Source: Thermasporomyces composti (GTDB taxonomy: Bacteria > Actinomycetota > Actinomycetes > Propionibacteriales > Actinopolymorphaceae). From it: a stretch of DNA of 64,000 nucleotides. The notes under the pieces were generated by a model. That model searched no databases and had not been told where the DNA came from. It worked only from the letters and a program-made list of their open reading frames with translations. Every line of letters begins with the position of its first letter. Position 1 is the first letter of the stretch. This document shows, piece after piece, positions 35,330 to 43,642 of the stretch. The stretch covers positions 4,030,001 through 4,094,000 of the forward strand of contig NZ_QTUC01000001.1 of assembly GCF_003386795.1 (NCBI RefSeq). The letters are read 5' to 3'. Position numbers and translations under genes: made by a program.

Positions 35330-36217
35330 ATGCCTCGCCCCCACACCTTGACCGCTGAGGAGCAACGGTTCGTCACCGAAGTGGCGTCCCACGCTCCCGC
35401 CATCCTCGGTACGCCCTGGCGCGTCGCCTTCGCTGCCGGCCGCGTCGAAGTGTGGGCGGACGGAGACCCGCGTGCCGAGCCTGCCCGCTTGGTGGCCCTC
35501 GCCTGCGGCACCGCGACGTACGACGCCTGCCTCGCTCTCCGCGTCATCGGCCGTGAGGCATGGGTCCATGTCCAACCGGAGCCAGCCACCCCTGCCCTGT
35601 GTGCGGTCGTGCGTGTCGGCACACGTCGCGCGGCCGGGGTGGAGGACCTCGCCCAGTACCACGCCATCGCGTTGCCGAGGATCGACGATCGACGGCACCG
35701 AAGCGGACCTCTGCCCTTCTCGCTCATCACACGCCTGGAGGGTGAGGCAGGTGTCGAGGGCGCGCTCCTCGACGTGCTCAGCACCGCCGAAGCCGACGAA
35801 ATCGGACGGATCCTCACAGAGCTCCGCCGCGTCCAAGGTGGTGAGGCGACGGCTGGGCGGCCTCGGGACGGCGAGGGCGCGAGGACGGGTTCCTGGAGCG
35901 ACGGTCTAGCCACGTCGTACCAGGTCGGTCGGCGAACGTTGGCTGTCCTGTCCACGCCGGGCGACTCGGAGAAGGACAGGATCCGGGCCGGCATGGCGAT
36001 GGAACGCGTTCTGCTCGTCGCGGCGATGCACGGTGTCGTCGCGTCCGTGATCAACGCACCGGTGGAAGTGCTGTCCAGCGGTGGGCCGTTGCGCTTTGCC
36101 GCCTCGCCGGACTGCCCGCAAGTGGTGGTCGAGCTGGGGTATGCGCGTGCGTCGGGCGCGGAGACCGCGCGAGTACCGGTGCAGGTGACAGGGACGACGG
36201 GAAGGTCCTCTGCATGA
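35330..36217 (+). CDS. Acg-family nitroreductase-like protein (divergent)
   Basis: A 295-residue protein resembling the Acg/Rv3131 branch of nitroreductase-fold proteins, which occur in the DosR regulon. It has an N-terminal helix and HAPAILGTPWRVAFAAGRVEVWADGD (compare HNTQPWRF...IELYAD in the family), a central LPRIDDRRHRSGPLPF block, and a C-terminal FMN-loop-like part (MAMERVLLVAAMHGVVASVINAPVE). Sequence is more divergent than the second copy at 49979-50974, and the usual Asn-Thr-Gln is missing, so FMN binding is uncertain. The 3' end overlaps the next USP gene by four bases (ATGA). Confidence 0.72.
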   Translation: MPRPHTLTAEEQRFVTEVASHAPAILGTPWRVAFAAGRVEVWADGDPRAEPARLVALACGTATYDACLALRVIGREAWVHVQPEPATPALCAVVRVGTRRAAGVEDLAQYHAIALPRIDDRRHRSGPLPFSLITRLEGEAGVEGALLDVLSTAEADEIGRILTELRRVQGGEATAGRPRDGEGARTGSWSDGLATSYQVGRRTLAVLSTPGDSEKDRIRAGMAMERVLLVAAMHGVVASVINAPVEVLSSGGPLRFAASPDCPQVVVELGYARASGAETARVPVQVTGTTGRSSA

Positions 36218-37092
36218 GCGACAACGGGGCCCGGACGCCGATCGTGGTGGGCGTCCGAGGTGACGAGGTGTGTTCCGGAGAGCTGACGTTTCCAGTCGAC
36301 TGGGCTGCTCGAGAGGCGGCCGCGCGAGGTGTCCCGTTGTGGCTCGCGCATGCGTTCCTCAGTGACGGCGACGAGCAAGCGGTCGAGGGCGATCAAGGGA
36401 TCGCCGCCCATCGGGCGGCTCGCAGTCTGGAACGGACCGCCGCTCGAGTGGCTCACCACTACCCGGACCTCCCGGTCGCTTTGGTCGCACGCCGCGGCAC
36501 ACCGGTCGCGGTCCTGGGTGACCTCGCCACCGAGGCCGCACTCGTCGTTGTCGGACGGCATCGCGGAGGGCGGGTCGCGGCTGCGGTGCTCGGCGCGGTC
36601 ACCCCCGGACGGCTCCCGAGCCCTTCGGGACCGGTGGTGGCGGTCCCGGCCCGACAGCCGTACGTCGCTCGGGACGCCGCCATCTGCGTGGGTGTCGCCG
36701 AGCGAGGACCCGCCGTGAGCGCTCTGGACGCGGCGTTCCAGCAGGCGTCGGCGCACGACATGCCGATTCGCCTGGTGCGCTGCGTCCCGGAGCGTCACGA
36801 GGACGGGAGGTATGACGAGCCGGTGTGGGCCGCTGTCGAGCCTTACCGGCGTGCTCATCCGTCGGTGCGAGTCGACGTCGACGTCCTCGTCGGAGAACCG
36901 AGCGAGCTGCTCGTCAAGGAGTCACTGACGGCCGGCTTGCTCGTCCTGGGTCCCCGGCCCGGATGGGGTAGGAGACTCGGCCGGGTGGGGTCTGTCGGTC
37001 GGGACGTCCTCGGCTCTGCGGCGTGCCCGGTCATGCTCGTCCGCGACGCCGAGCCCGCCATGCACGCACGACCGTTGGCAGCGCGCCGATGA
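36214..37092 (+). CDS. tandem universal stress protein
   Basis: A 292-residue protein of two USP domains: IVVGVRGDEVCSGELTFPVDWAAREAAARGVPLWLAHAF...LVVVGRHRGGRVAAAVLGAVTPG, and AICVGVAERGPAVSALDAAFQQAS...LLVLGPRPGWGRRLGRVGSVGRDVLGSAACPVMLV. The ATP motif is near-canonical in the first domain and altered in the second. ATGA overlaps on both sides with the nitroreductase-like gene upstream and the HypF-like gene downstream show a single translation-coupled operon. Confidence 0.88.
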   Translation: MSDNGARTPIVVGVRGDEVCSGELTFPVDWAAREAAARGVPLWLAHAFLSDGDEQAVEGDQGIAAHRAARSLERTAARVAHHYPDLPVALVARRGTPVAVLGDLATEAALVVVGRHRGGRVAAAVLGAVTPGRLPSPSGPVVAVPARQPYVARDAAICVGVAERGPAVSALDAAFQQASAHDMPIRLVRCVPERHEDGRYDEPVWAAVEPYRRAHPSVRVDVDVLVGEPSELLVKESLTAGLLVLGPRPGWGRRLGRVGSVGRDVLGSAACPVMLVRDAEPAMHARPLAARR

Positions 37093-39197
37093 GTAGCTCG
37101 ACCGTCCGGCCGGCGTCGTCGGCCTCGTGGACCGCGCCTGTTGCTGGTGACTCTGCCGTCCGTCAGACACAACGCTGGGAGGTCCACGGCGACGTGCGCG
37201 GTGTCGGGTTTCGACCCTTCGTGCGGCGTGTGGCGACCGAGCTTGGCCTGGATGGCACGCTACGGACCATCGGTGGCGTCGTGCGGATCGACGTGGCCGG
37301 GTCTCCCCAAGCCTTGGCCGCCTTTCGGCGCAGGTTGGTCGGCCAGGTTCCGCCGCACGCGATCGTGACGGACGGCGAGGCTCCCCATCTGCCTGGGCCT
37401 GCTCCGGGCACTGGCTTCTGTGTGGAGCCAACCGGCCAGTCTCAGCTGGAGTCGGCGGAGGCCATCGTGTGGCACCCACCTCCTGGGGGAGGTCACGTGG
37501 CGCGCGGTCACCAGGCGATCGCCGCCGCGGTCGCGGTGGTCGACGCGGGCGCGGTGATCGCGGTGCACGACGCGGACGGTCGCGCTCTGGTCTGCGACGC
37601 CACGCGGCCACGTGCGGTCGCCGCGCTCCGTGGTCGGGCGCGTGACTGGGCCAGGCCGCTCCCTGTCATGGTGTCCGATCGTGAGGTGGCGCGTCGTCTC
37701 GCCGTGCTGACCGCCGACGAGGAACGGTTGCTCACCTCGCGCGGAAGTCCCATCGTCCTGGTGACCGCCGGACGTCCACGGCCGCCGCTGGCCGCCGGAG
37801 TGAACCCGGTGGGCGAGCGAGTGGGCCTGCGTCTGCCGTCCACAAGACTCCAGCGCCTGCTGCTCGCCATGGTGGACCGACCGCTGGTGGTGACGGCCGA
37901 CGGGGCGAGTTCCCCGCACGTGAGTGGCGTGCCACTGGGCACGCTCCTCGTCGATGCGCCAGAAACACCCCGCTCTTCCTCTCCACCGTCCGTCGTCTGG
38001 CTGGTCGACGGGCGGTCCGCGTTCGTGCGGCGCGGTCGGGGCGAGGCGTCCACTCCTGTGCGCCTGCCCATCCCGGCGCGTCAACCGATCTTGGCGTTGG
38101 GGGGTGGTCACACGTTCGCCATCGCCGAGGGGCACTCGGCGCACGTGAGCGAGCCAAGCCTCGAGCACTCCGCGAACCCGGGAGCGGCCTTGGACGAATG
38201 GCTCGACGGTGCTCTGCGTCGCACCCCGCCCGCGGTCGTGGCGCACGACCTCGACCCGCAGGACCCCAGCACCCGGCTCGCGGCCCGGTGGCCGAAGGCG
38301 TGTCGGATCGCAGTCCAGCATCACCACGCGCATGTGGCCTCGTGCGCGGCCGAGCACGAGATCGACGAAGCCTTCGTGGGTGTCGCCTATGACTACCCAC
38401 GCATGGGCGAGGATGGAACGCTCTGGGGTGGCGAGATCCTCGTCGGTGATCTTCGGACCTATCGGCGGGTCGGACGATTCGCGACGACACCATTGCCGGG
38501 CGGGGCGGTGGCGCTGCGGCGGCCCGCTCGTGTCGCGCTCGGGTACCTGCTCGCGGGCGAGCGGTTGGGTCGTGCCTCCATGTCACCCGCGCTCGTGGAG
38601 TCCTACGTGCGTCGGCTACCCGCATGGGAGGTCGCGACCGTTCGACGGATGATCGGCTCCGGTGTCAACATCCCAATGACGTCGAGCTCGGCCGTGCTGG
38701 TCGACGCGGTCGCGAGTCTCCTCGGACTGCGGGACGACACATCGTTCAACGGGGAAGCCGCGCTGATCCTCGAGGGGGCTACGCGAGGCCAGCGTGGAGA
38801 GGAACTACCCTGGCGCCTCGTCAACCACGATGGTGTCTGGGTCTACGATCCCACCCCCACCTTCTCAGCGCTGCTCGCCGGTCTCCGTGACGGTGCGTCG
38901 GTGAGTGTGCTGGCGGCGGGATTCCACGCGACCATGGCCAGCGTCACCGTCGCGCTGTGTGTGGAAGCCGCTCGAGCGGTCCATTCCGATGTCGTGTGCC
39001 TGTCCGGCGATCTGTTCGCCGCCAGCCATGCCCTGGCGACGTCCGTCGCCAACGCGCTGCGGTCGGCGGGTTTCCTGGTCTACGGTAACGAGCGCGTACC
39101 CAGTAGTGACGATGGGGTCTGCTACGGGCAGCTGGTGGTCGCTGCGGCCCAAATGGCATGGCAAAAGGTCACCCCACCATGGGCCGCTCGACCCTAA
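37089..39197 (+). CDS. HypF-like carbamoyltransferase without zinc fingers
   Basis: A 702-residue protein with three HypF modules. An acylphosphatase domain (WEVHGDVRGVGFRPFVRRVA, from about residue 30) is followed by a YrdC-like domain (VDAGAVIAVHDADGRALVCDA...ALRGRARDWARPLPVMV). The Kae1-like carbamoyltransferase domain has metal-binding HHHAHVAS near residue 410 and VAYDYPRMGEDGTLWGGEILVGD, ending in LSGDLFAASHALATSVANAL. Canonical HypF has two C-x2-C-x18-C-x2-C zinc fingers between the first two domains; these are absent here. HypF makes the cyano ligand for NiFe hydrogenase, but no hydrogenase or other hyp gene is in the window. ATG 37089 overlaps the USP stop. Confidence 0.88.
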   Translation: MSSSTVRPASSASWTAPVAGDSAVRQTQRWEVHGDVRGVGFRPFVRRVATELGLDGTLRTIGGVVRIDVAGSPQALAAFRRRLVGQVPPHAIVTDGEAPHLPGPAPGTGFCVEPTGQSQLESAEAIVWHPPPGGGHVARGHQAIAAAVAVVDAGAVIAVHDADGRALVCDATRPRAVAALRGRARDWARPLPVMVSDREVARRLAVLTADEERLLTSRGSPIVLVTAGRPRPPLAAGVNPVGERVGLRLPSTRLQRLLLAMVDRPLVVTADGASSPHVSGVPLGTLLVDAPETPRSSSPPSVVWLVDGRSAFVRRGRGEASTPVRLPIPARQPILALGGGHTFAIAEGHSAHVSEPSLEHSANPGAALDEWLDGALRRTPPAVVAHDLDPQDPSTRLAARWPKACRIAVQHHHAHVASCAAEHEIDEAFVGVAYDYPRMGEDGTLWGGEILVGDLRTYRRVGRFATTPLPGGAVALRRPARVALGYLLAGERLGRASMSPALVESYVRRLPAWEVATVRRMIGSGVNIPMTSSSAVLVDAVASLLGLRDDTSFNGEAALILEGATRGQRGEELPWRLVNHDGVWVYDPTPTFSALLAGLRDGASVSVLAAGFHATMASVTVALCVEAARAVHSDVVCLSGDLFAASHALATSVANALRSAGFLVYGNERVPSSDDGVCYGQLVVAAAQMAWQKVTPPWAARP

Positions 39198-39201
39198 GGT
39201 C
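39190..39201. promoter_or_regulatory. DevR-like box upstream of hsp20
   Basis: GACCCTAAGGTC is a near-perfect dyad 55 bases upstream of the Hsp20 start. Read on the other strand it is GACCTTAGGGTC, matching the GACCTTnGGnC core of the other island boxes. Confidence 0.55.
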
Positions 39202-39255
39202 ATCCTCGCGATCTGTGCTGAACTGGCATGGAAAGCGAGGAAGGTGGTGGCACGG

Positions 39256-39750
39256 ATGGTGACGACTCGACGCCCGATGCGTCGCGCTCTGCCGGATCTG
39301 TTCGATTGGGTGGAGACGCTGCCTGAGCTCTTCACCTGGGCGACCTTGCCGACCGTCTCCGGCGTCCGTAGTTTCCGGGTCGAAGAGTACGTCGACGACG
39401 GCACCTACGTTGTCCGAGCGGAGCTTCCGGGAATGAGACCGGAGGACATCTCCGTCGAGGTGGATAACGGGATCTTGACAATCCATGCTGAGCGGAAGCA
39501 AGAACACCGTGAGCACGGGATGACCGAGTTCCAGTACGGAGAGTTTGAGCGACGGATCGCGTTGCCGAAGGACGGGGTGGACGAGTCGAAGATCACCGCC
39601 CGGTATGACGCCGGAATTCTCGAGGTGACAGTGCCGGTCACCCAGACCCAAAGCCAGCCGCGCGCCATCCCGGTCCAGCGCACCGAGCAGCAAAGCATCG
39701 AGGGCAGCGGCACCGCCCAGCAGCAACCGAGTCAGCAGCAAGGGAGCTGA
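39256..39750 (+). CDS. Hsp20/alpha-crystallin family small heat shock protein
   Basis: The 164-residue protein has a short N-terminal region ([15 protein letters not shown]), an alpha-crystallin domain ([42 protein letters not shown]...[32 protein letters not shown]) and a Gln/Ser-rich tail. It is an ATP-independent chaperone that forms oligomers holding unfolded proteins, and is the counterpart of HspX/Acr, a hallmark DosR-regulon product. ATG 39256 follows a GGTGG-type site. A strong terminator follows at 39791. Confidence 0.93.
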   Translation: MVTTRRPMRRALPDLFDWVETLPELFTWATLPTVSGVRSFRVEEYVDDGTYVVRAELPGMRPEDISVEVDNGILTIHAERKQEHREHGMTEFQYGEFERRIALPKDGVDESKITARYDAGILEVTVPVTQTQSQPRAIPVQRTEQQSIEGSGTAQQQPSQQQGS

Positions 39751-39790
39751 CAGGGGGAGAGAGCACCGACTACTGGGGGGCGGTCGGTGC

Positions 39791-39824
39791 GGCGGGTGCG
39801 GCGCCGGGAGGCGCCGCACCCGCC
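39791..39824 (+). terminator. rho-independent-type terminator after hsp20
   Basis: A 15-bp perfect GC-rich stem (39791-39805 with 39810-39824) and a GGGA tetraloop begins 40 bases after the hsp20 stop, followed by CTTCTCTCTT. It is the clearest terminator in the window. Confidence 0.8.
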
Positions 39825-39888
39825 CTTCTCTCTTGCCGTGCCTTCACGGGCAGCACTTTCGGTTCCCACGGCCACACTGCCGGTGCCC

Positions 39889-39962
39889 GGGCCCTTGACC
39901 GGGGTCGCAACCGCTTCGTCAGGGGGAGGGCGAAGGACTCACCTGATCTGGCCCAACGGCCC
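39889..39962. promoter_or_regulatory. two candidate DevR-like boxes in the hsp20-DUF1876 gap
   Basis: GGGCCCTTGACCGG (39889-39902) and GGCCCAACGGCCC (39950-39962) are variants of the island box. They lie 226-299 bases upstream of the DUF1876 gene but only 37-110 bases upstream of the structured element at 39999-40078, which they might control instead. Confidence 0.45.
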
Positions 39963-39998
39963 TGTCCGACCGAGGGCGCCGACGATGGAGTGGGTAAC

Positions 39999-40078
39999 GA
40001 CAGGGGAAGCCCTTCGCGGATCTCGTGGAAGGCGGAGAGATTCGTTGACCGCGATGGTCGGGGCGGGCTTCCCCTGTC
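39999..40078. other. 80-bp nested inverted-repeat element (possible structured RNA)
   Basis: A perfect 14-bp inverted repeat (GACAGGGGAAGCCC at 39999-40012 and its complement at 40065-40078) encloses a second stem TCGCGG/CCGCGA (40014-40019, 40049-40054) and a third ATCTC/GAGAT (40020-40024, 40037-40041). The three stems are nested and consistent with one folded RNA. No coding sequence fits here. It is 110 bases upstream of the DUF1876 gene and could be a 5' UTR element or a small RNA. The sequence class is unknown to me. Confidence 0.55.
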
Positions 40079-40187
40079 ACATTTCACGCTGTCAAAGCCA
40101 CGAGCTGTCAGACCGTGGCCTGTCCGGTCGACCGCTGGAGCGGGACGGTCTGCTCGGCCCAGGTGGATGTGCGACGAGGCGGTCACT

Positions 40188-40457
40188 ATGTCGAGCACCA
40201 AACGTTGGAACGTCGACATCTTCATCGACGAGTTCGAGAACAAGACTCGCGCGGAAGCCAAGCTGGTCAAGGAAGACAAGACGCAGTTCTCAGGTGTCGG
40301 TCTGGCGCGGCGGAACCCCAGCGATGTCAACGTGCCAGAGATCGGTGACGAGTTGGCGACCGCCCGGGCGCTCTCGGAGCTGGCCCACCGGCTGCTGCAC
40401 GTCGCCGCCCGGGACATCGAGAGCATGACACATCAGCCCGCACGCCTGGACCAGTAG
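40188..40457 (+). CDS. DUF1876 (dsRBD-like) protein, Rv1738/Rv2632c type
   Basis: An 89-residue protein beginning [20 protein letters not shown] and continuing [56 protein letters not shown]. This is the DUF1876 family. Its mycobacterial members include Rv1738, one of the most strongly DosR-induced genes and structurally related to ribosome hibernation factors. ATG 40188 is preceded by GAGGCGG. A role in translation shutdown during dormancy is inferred by family. Confidence 0.85.
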   Translation: MSSTKRWNVDIFIDEFENKTRAEAKLVKEDKTQFSGVGLARRNPSDVNVPEIGDELATARALSELAHRLLHVAARDIESMTHQPARLDQ

Positions 40458-40522
40458 AACGCTGTCGAGCTGATCGCCACGACTCGAGGCGTCGTTCCCT
40501 CGTCCGGGCTTTCTTAGGCGCG

Positions 40523-40533
40523 CCGAAGGTCCC
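40523..40533. promoter_or_regulatory. DevR-like box upstream of the membrane protein gene
   Basis: CCGAAGGTCCC; the minus strand reads GGGACCTTCGG, an excellent match to the island box. It lies about 127 bases upstream of the start at 40660. Confidence 0.6.
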
Positions 40534-40659
40534 TCCGCAGTCCTCTGCTCGCCGGCAGGGACGGGTCCTCCGGCACTGCCCGCTCCGACGCGGCGAGAGT
40601 GCAATAAGCGCGTAGTTCGTCGGGGTTGTCGGCCACTGGACGGGGGAGTGGTGACCGCG

Positions 40660-41406
40660 ATGCGCCTGGGCAGAACCGTGCTCGTCTTCCTCGCGGCCGT
40701 CGTGGCTCTGAGCGGGTTCGGCGCCGTCGTGGTTGGGTCCGTACTCCTGTGGAGCTATGGCACGCAGCGGGACGCCGACGGCTTCCTGTTCGGTGGGGTG
40801 AACCAGTTCAGCTCCGCGGGTTATGCCGTCACCTCGACCTCGGTCGACCTGCATGCCAAGCCAGGCGAGTTGGTGTGGCTGCCCGGACAAGACCTGACCG
40901 CGGTGAGGATCGACGTCGCACGAACCGACGACGGCCCGGTGTTCGTCGGGATCGCGCCGCGACCCGACGTCGACCGGTACCTTCGCGGTGTCACACACGA
41001 CCGGATCACCGATGTCCGTCTGCTGCCGTTCGAGGCGCGCTATGACCAGGTGTTGGGAGGGCACCAGCCCGAGTCGCCGACCCGCGTGGGGATCTGGATC
41101 CGCTCCGAGGCCGGTCGCGGGACCCAACAACTGACCTGGCAGGTGCAGCCCGGCCAGTGGACCGTAGTCGTGATGAACGCCGATGGACGTCCCGGGGTCT
41201 CCGCGGACGTCGCTGTCGGAGTGAAGTCGCCTCTTGTCCTGCCCGTTGCCGTCGCGGTCGCGTCGGTCGGCGTCATCGTTCTCTCGCTCGGAGTCGGCCT
41301 GCTGCTCCTCGCCACCAGGAGGAGGGCGCGGGCGGACTGGACCGAACCCTATCGACCACCCAGTGATGGCGAGCCTTCGCCAGCGACGACAGGCCGCGCG
41401 CGCTGA
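40660..41406 (+). CDS. two-TM membrane protein of unknown function
   Basis: A 248-residue protein with an N-terminal membrane helix (TVLVFLAAVVALSGFGAVVVGSVLL-like segment), an extracytoplasmic beta-rich domain of about 155 residues (LHAKPGELVWLPGQDLTAVRIDV..., WQVQPGQWTVVVMNADG) and a second helix near the end (LPVAVAVASVGVIVLSLGVGLLLLA) before a charged tail. I recognise only an actinobacterial membrane-protein layout. ATG 40660 is chosen; GTG codons at 40648 and 40651 are alternatives. It has a DevR-like box upstream and sits inside the island. Confidence 0.7.
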   Translation: MRLGRTVLVFLAAVVALSGFGAVVVGSVLLWSYGTQRDADGFLFGGVNQFSSAGYAVTSTSVDLHAKPGELVWLPGQDLTAVRIDVARTDDGPVFVGIAPRPDVDRYLRGVTHDRITDVRLLPFEARYDQVLGGHQPESPTRVGIWIRSEAGRGTQQLTWQVQPGQWTVVVMNADGRPGVSADVAVGVKSPLVLPVAVAVASVGVIVLSLGVGLLLLATRRRARADWTEPYRPPSDGEPSPATTGRAR

Positions 41407-41422
41407 CAGACGAACGTCCCGC

Positions 41423-41456
41423 CGACCTTGGGGCCAAGCGCGGACCTTCGGCCCTG
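41423..41456. promoter_or_regulatory. pair of DevR-like boxes upstream of class I aldolase
   Basis: CGACCTTGGGGCCA (41423-41436) and CGGACCTTCGGCCCTG (41441-41456) are 18 bases apart centre to centre and end about 107 bases before the aldolase start. The second is among the best matches in the window. Confidence 0.65.
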
Positions 41457-41562
41457 TCGGGTCCCAGCTCGGACTCGAAGCCTGGGAGGTGCATGGGCGT
41501 GCCGTGGCCGCCGAACGCGCGCGGCAGGCGCACACGCACGAACTCCTACCGGAGGCTTCTCG

Positions 41563-42453
41563 ATGACACGTCCTCAGCTGCGGGAACTCGGACTCAACAC
41601 CGGCAAGAAGGCTCGCCTGCACCGGATGCTCTTCCGGCACGGCGTCGGCAACGGAACCGCGATCTTCCTGCCATACGACCAAGGTCTCGAGCACGGTCCC
41701 CGCGACTTCTTCCCGAACCCGGCCGCGGCCGATCCGGCGTACATCGTCAAGCTCGCTGTCAAGGGCGGTTTCAACGGCATCGCGATCCAGATCGGTCTGG
41801 CGGAGAAGTTCTACTGGGACTACGCGGGTGAGGTTCCGCTGATACTGAAGCTGAACGGGAAGACCGACATCCCCTCCGACGCGGAGCCCGTGTCGCCCCT
41901 GGTTGCCAGCGTCGACGACGCGGTTCGGCTCGGCGCGGACGCGGTGGGTTACACGCTCTACGTCGGATCGCCCAAGCAGGACGTGGACTTCCGGGAGTTC
42001 CACAAGATCCGCGAGGACGCCCACCGGGCTGGCATGCCGCTGATCGTGTGGGCGTATCCCCGTGGCGCTGACGTCGACGCCAAGGGCGGTAAGGACTCCT
42101 TCTACGCCGTTGACTACGCCGCTCGCACCGCGGCCGAGCTGGGCGCCGACATCGTCAAGGTGAACTTTCCGCGACCCGAGCTCAAGTCAGGCGTTCGCAA
42201 GGAGTACGCCGCTGACTTCACACCACAGCAGGCCATCGACGCGGTCGTCCGCTCGGCGAACCGCACCTACGTGCTGGTGTCTGGGGGCGAACGCGCTGGT
42301 GACGAGGCGATGCTGGAGAAGGCGCGCCAGGCGATGGACGCTGGCGCTCTCGGTTTGATCTTCGGGCGCAATGTCTGGCAGCGCAGCTACGACGAATCGC
42401 TGGCGTTCATCGAACGGTTGAAGCAGATCCTGGCGAAGTACCCCGGGTCCTAA
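41563..42453 (+). CDS. class I fructose-bisphosphate aldolase (DhnA/FbaB family)
   Basis: A 296-residue TIM-barrel enzyme of the DhnA-type class I aldolases. Motifs are FLPYDQGLEHGPRDFFPNP, the conserved GFNGIAIQIGLAEKFY, PLILKLNGKTD, PLIVWAYPRGADV, DIVKVNFPRP (Schiff-base Lys near residue 200) and ALGLIFGRNVWQR (phosphate site). It cleaves or forms fructose 1,6-bisphosphate without metal. GGAGG is seven bases upstream of ATG 41563. Two DevR-like boxes suggest induction when respiration is limited, supporting glycolysis or gluconeogenesis. The Rv2629-like gene follows after 46 bases. Confidence 0.92.
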   Translation: MTRPQLRELGLNTGKKARLHRMLFRHGVGNGTAIFLPYDQGLEHGPRDFFPNPAAADPAYIVKLAVKGGFNGIAIQIGLAEKFYWDYAGEVPLILKLNGKTDIPSDAEPVSPLVASVDDAVRLGADAVGYTLYVGSPKQDVDFREFHKIREDAHRAGMPLIVWAYPRGADVDAKGGKDSFYAVDYAARTAAELGADIVKVNFPRPELKSGVRKEYAADFTPQQAIDAVVRSANRTYVLVSGGERAGDEAMLEKARQAMDAGALGLIFGRNVWQRSYDESLAFIERLKQILAKYPGS

Positions 42454-42499
42454 CCGCAGGACCTCCACCGCCACCCCCGCGAGAGACCTGGGAGCGACG

Positions 42500-43642
42500 A
42501 TGATCGACGCCAAGCAGGTCATACGCCTGCTGCAGTACAACGACCCGGACAACGTCTTGCTGTCGGTTCACCTCAGCGTGCCCGCCGAGGTCCCGGGGCT
42601 GCGAGAGATGTCGGTGCGACTCGACAGCATGCTGGGAGCCTTGGACGCCCCGGCCGACCACCGCGCCCGTATGGCGCTGGCGGCCGAGGTGGAGGCGATC
42701 CGGAGCGCGGTGACCGAGCACGCTCGGGACTGGTTGGGACACGGCGTCGCGATCTACAACTCGGCCGCCCTCGGCTTCCACGAGGAGGTGGCCGTCGCGA
42801 CGCCACTGCCCGACCGTGTGGTGCTGGGTCGGCGTCCCTACGTCCGCCTGCTGCTGTCAGCGCTCGCGCACGTCAAGCCCTACTTCGTGGTCGTCGTCGA
42901 CCGACGCCAGGCCTGGCTGTACCGGGTGGAGGGACACGCGATCGAGCGGTTGAGCCGGTTGGTCGACGAAGGAGTCCGGGACTCCTCCTACGGGGGGTGG
43001 GCCGGTTTCGAGGAGTACCGCGTTCGAAACCGAGCCTGGGAGCTGGCCCGCAAGCACTACCGCTCGACCGCCGCCACGTTGGACTCGCTGCTCAAGGACA
43101 ACGACCGGGAGTTCGTCGTCGGCGGCAACGAGGTCAACATCGTCGAGTTCATCGACCTGCTGCCGCACCCGCTTCGCGAGCGTGTCGCGGGCACGTTCGT
43201 CGTCGATCCGCACACCATGACCGCGGGGGACCTGCGCCTGCTCAGCGGTCGCGCCCTCGCCGAGCGACGGGCACGGTACGAGGCGCGCCTGCGCGCGGAC
43301 TTGTCCGACTGGGCGGCCAGCGGGCTGGCGGTGACCGACCTGCAGCGGTGTGCGGAGATGGTCACCCAGGCGCTGGTGGATCTCCTCATCGTCATCGGCG
43401 ACGAGGAGATCCCCGGATGGGTCTGCGACTCCACCGGTGACATCCTCGTGGACCAGCCGGTGTGCCCGACCTGCGGGCAGCGTGCTCGCCGGCTGGAGGA
43501 CGTCATCGATGAGATGGTCGCCCGCGTGGTGAGCTTGGGGGGCCGCGTGGAGTTCCTCAGCGGGCCCGGACGTCCCGGCGAGGACGGTCGTCCCATCGTG
43601 GGCGCCCGACTACGGCATCGGCTCGTTCGCCGCGAGAGCTGA
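42500..43642 (+). CDS. Rv2629-like baeRF (eRF1-fold) protein, possible peptidyl-tRNA/ribosome rescue factor
   Basis: The 380-residue protein resembles the bacterial archaeo-eukaryotic release factor (baeRF) family that includes the DosR-regulon gene Rv2629. N-terminal VIRLLQYNDPDNVLLSVHLSVP, central YFVVVVDRRQAWLYRVEGHAIERLSRL (eRF1 domain-2-like core), FVVGGNEVNIVEFIDLLP and the helix GTFVVDPHTMTAGDLRLL are seen. Near the C-terminus VCPTCGQRARRLEDVIDEMV suggests a small zinc site. These proteins are predicted to act on ribosomes or peptidyl-tRNA. It is probably co-transcribed with class I aldolase. The 3' end overlaps a convergent USP gene by 33 bases. Confidence 0.8.
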   Translation: MIDAKQVIRLLQYNDPDNVLLSVHLSVPAEVPGLREMSVRLDSMLGALDAPADHRARMALAAEVEAIRSAVTEHARDWLGHGVAIYNSAALGFHEEVAVATPLPDRVVLGRRPYVRLLLSALAHVKPYFVVVVDRRQAWLYRVEGHAIERLSRLVDEGVRDSSYGGWAGFEEYRVRNRAWELARKHYRSTAATLDSLLKDNDREFVVGGNEVNIVEFIDLLPHPLRERVAGTFVVDPHTMTAGDLRLLSGRALAERRARYEARLRADLSDWAASGLAVTDLQRCAEMVTQALVDLLIVIGDEEIPGWVCDSTGDILVDQPVCPTCGQRARRLEDVIDEMVARVVSLGGRVEFLSGPGRPGEDGRPIVGARLRHRLVRRES

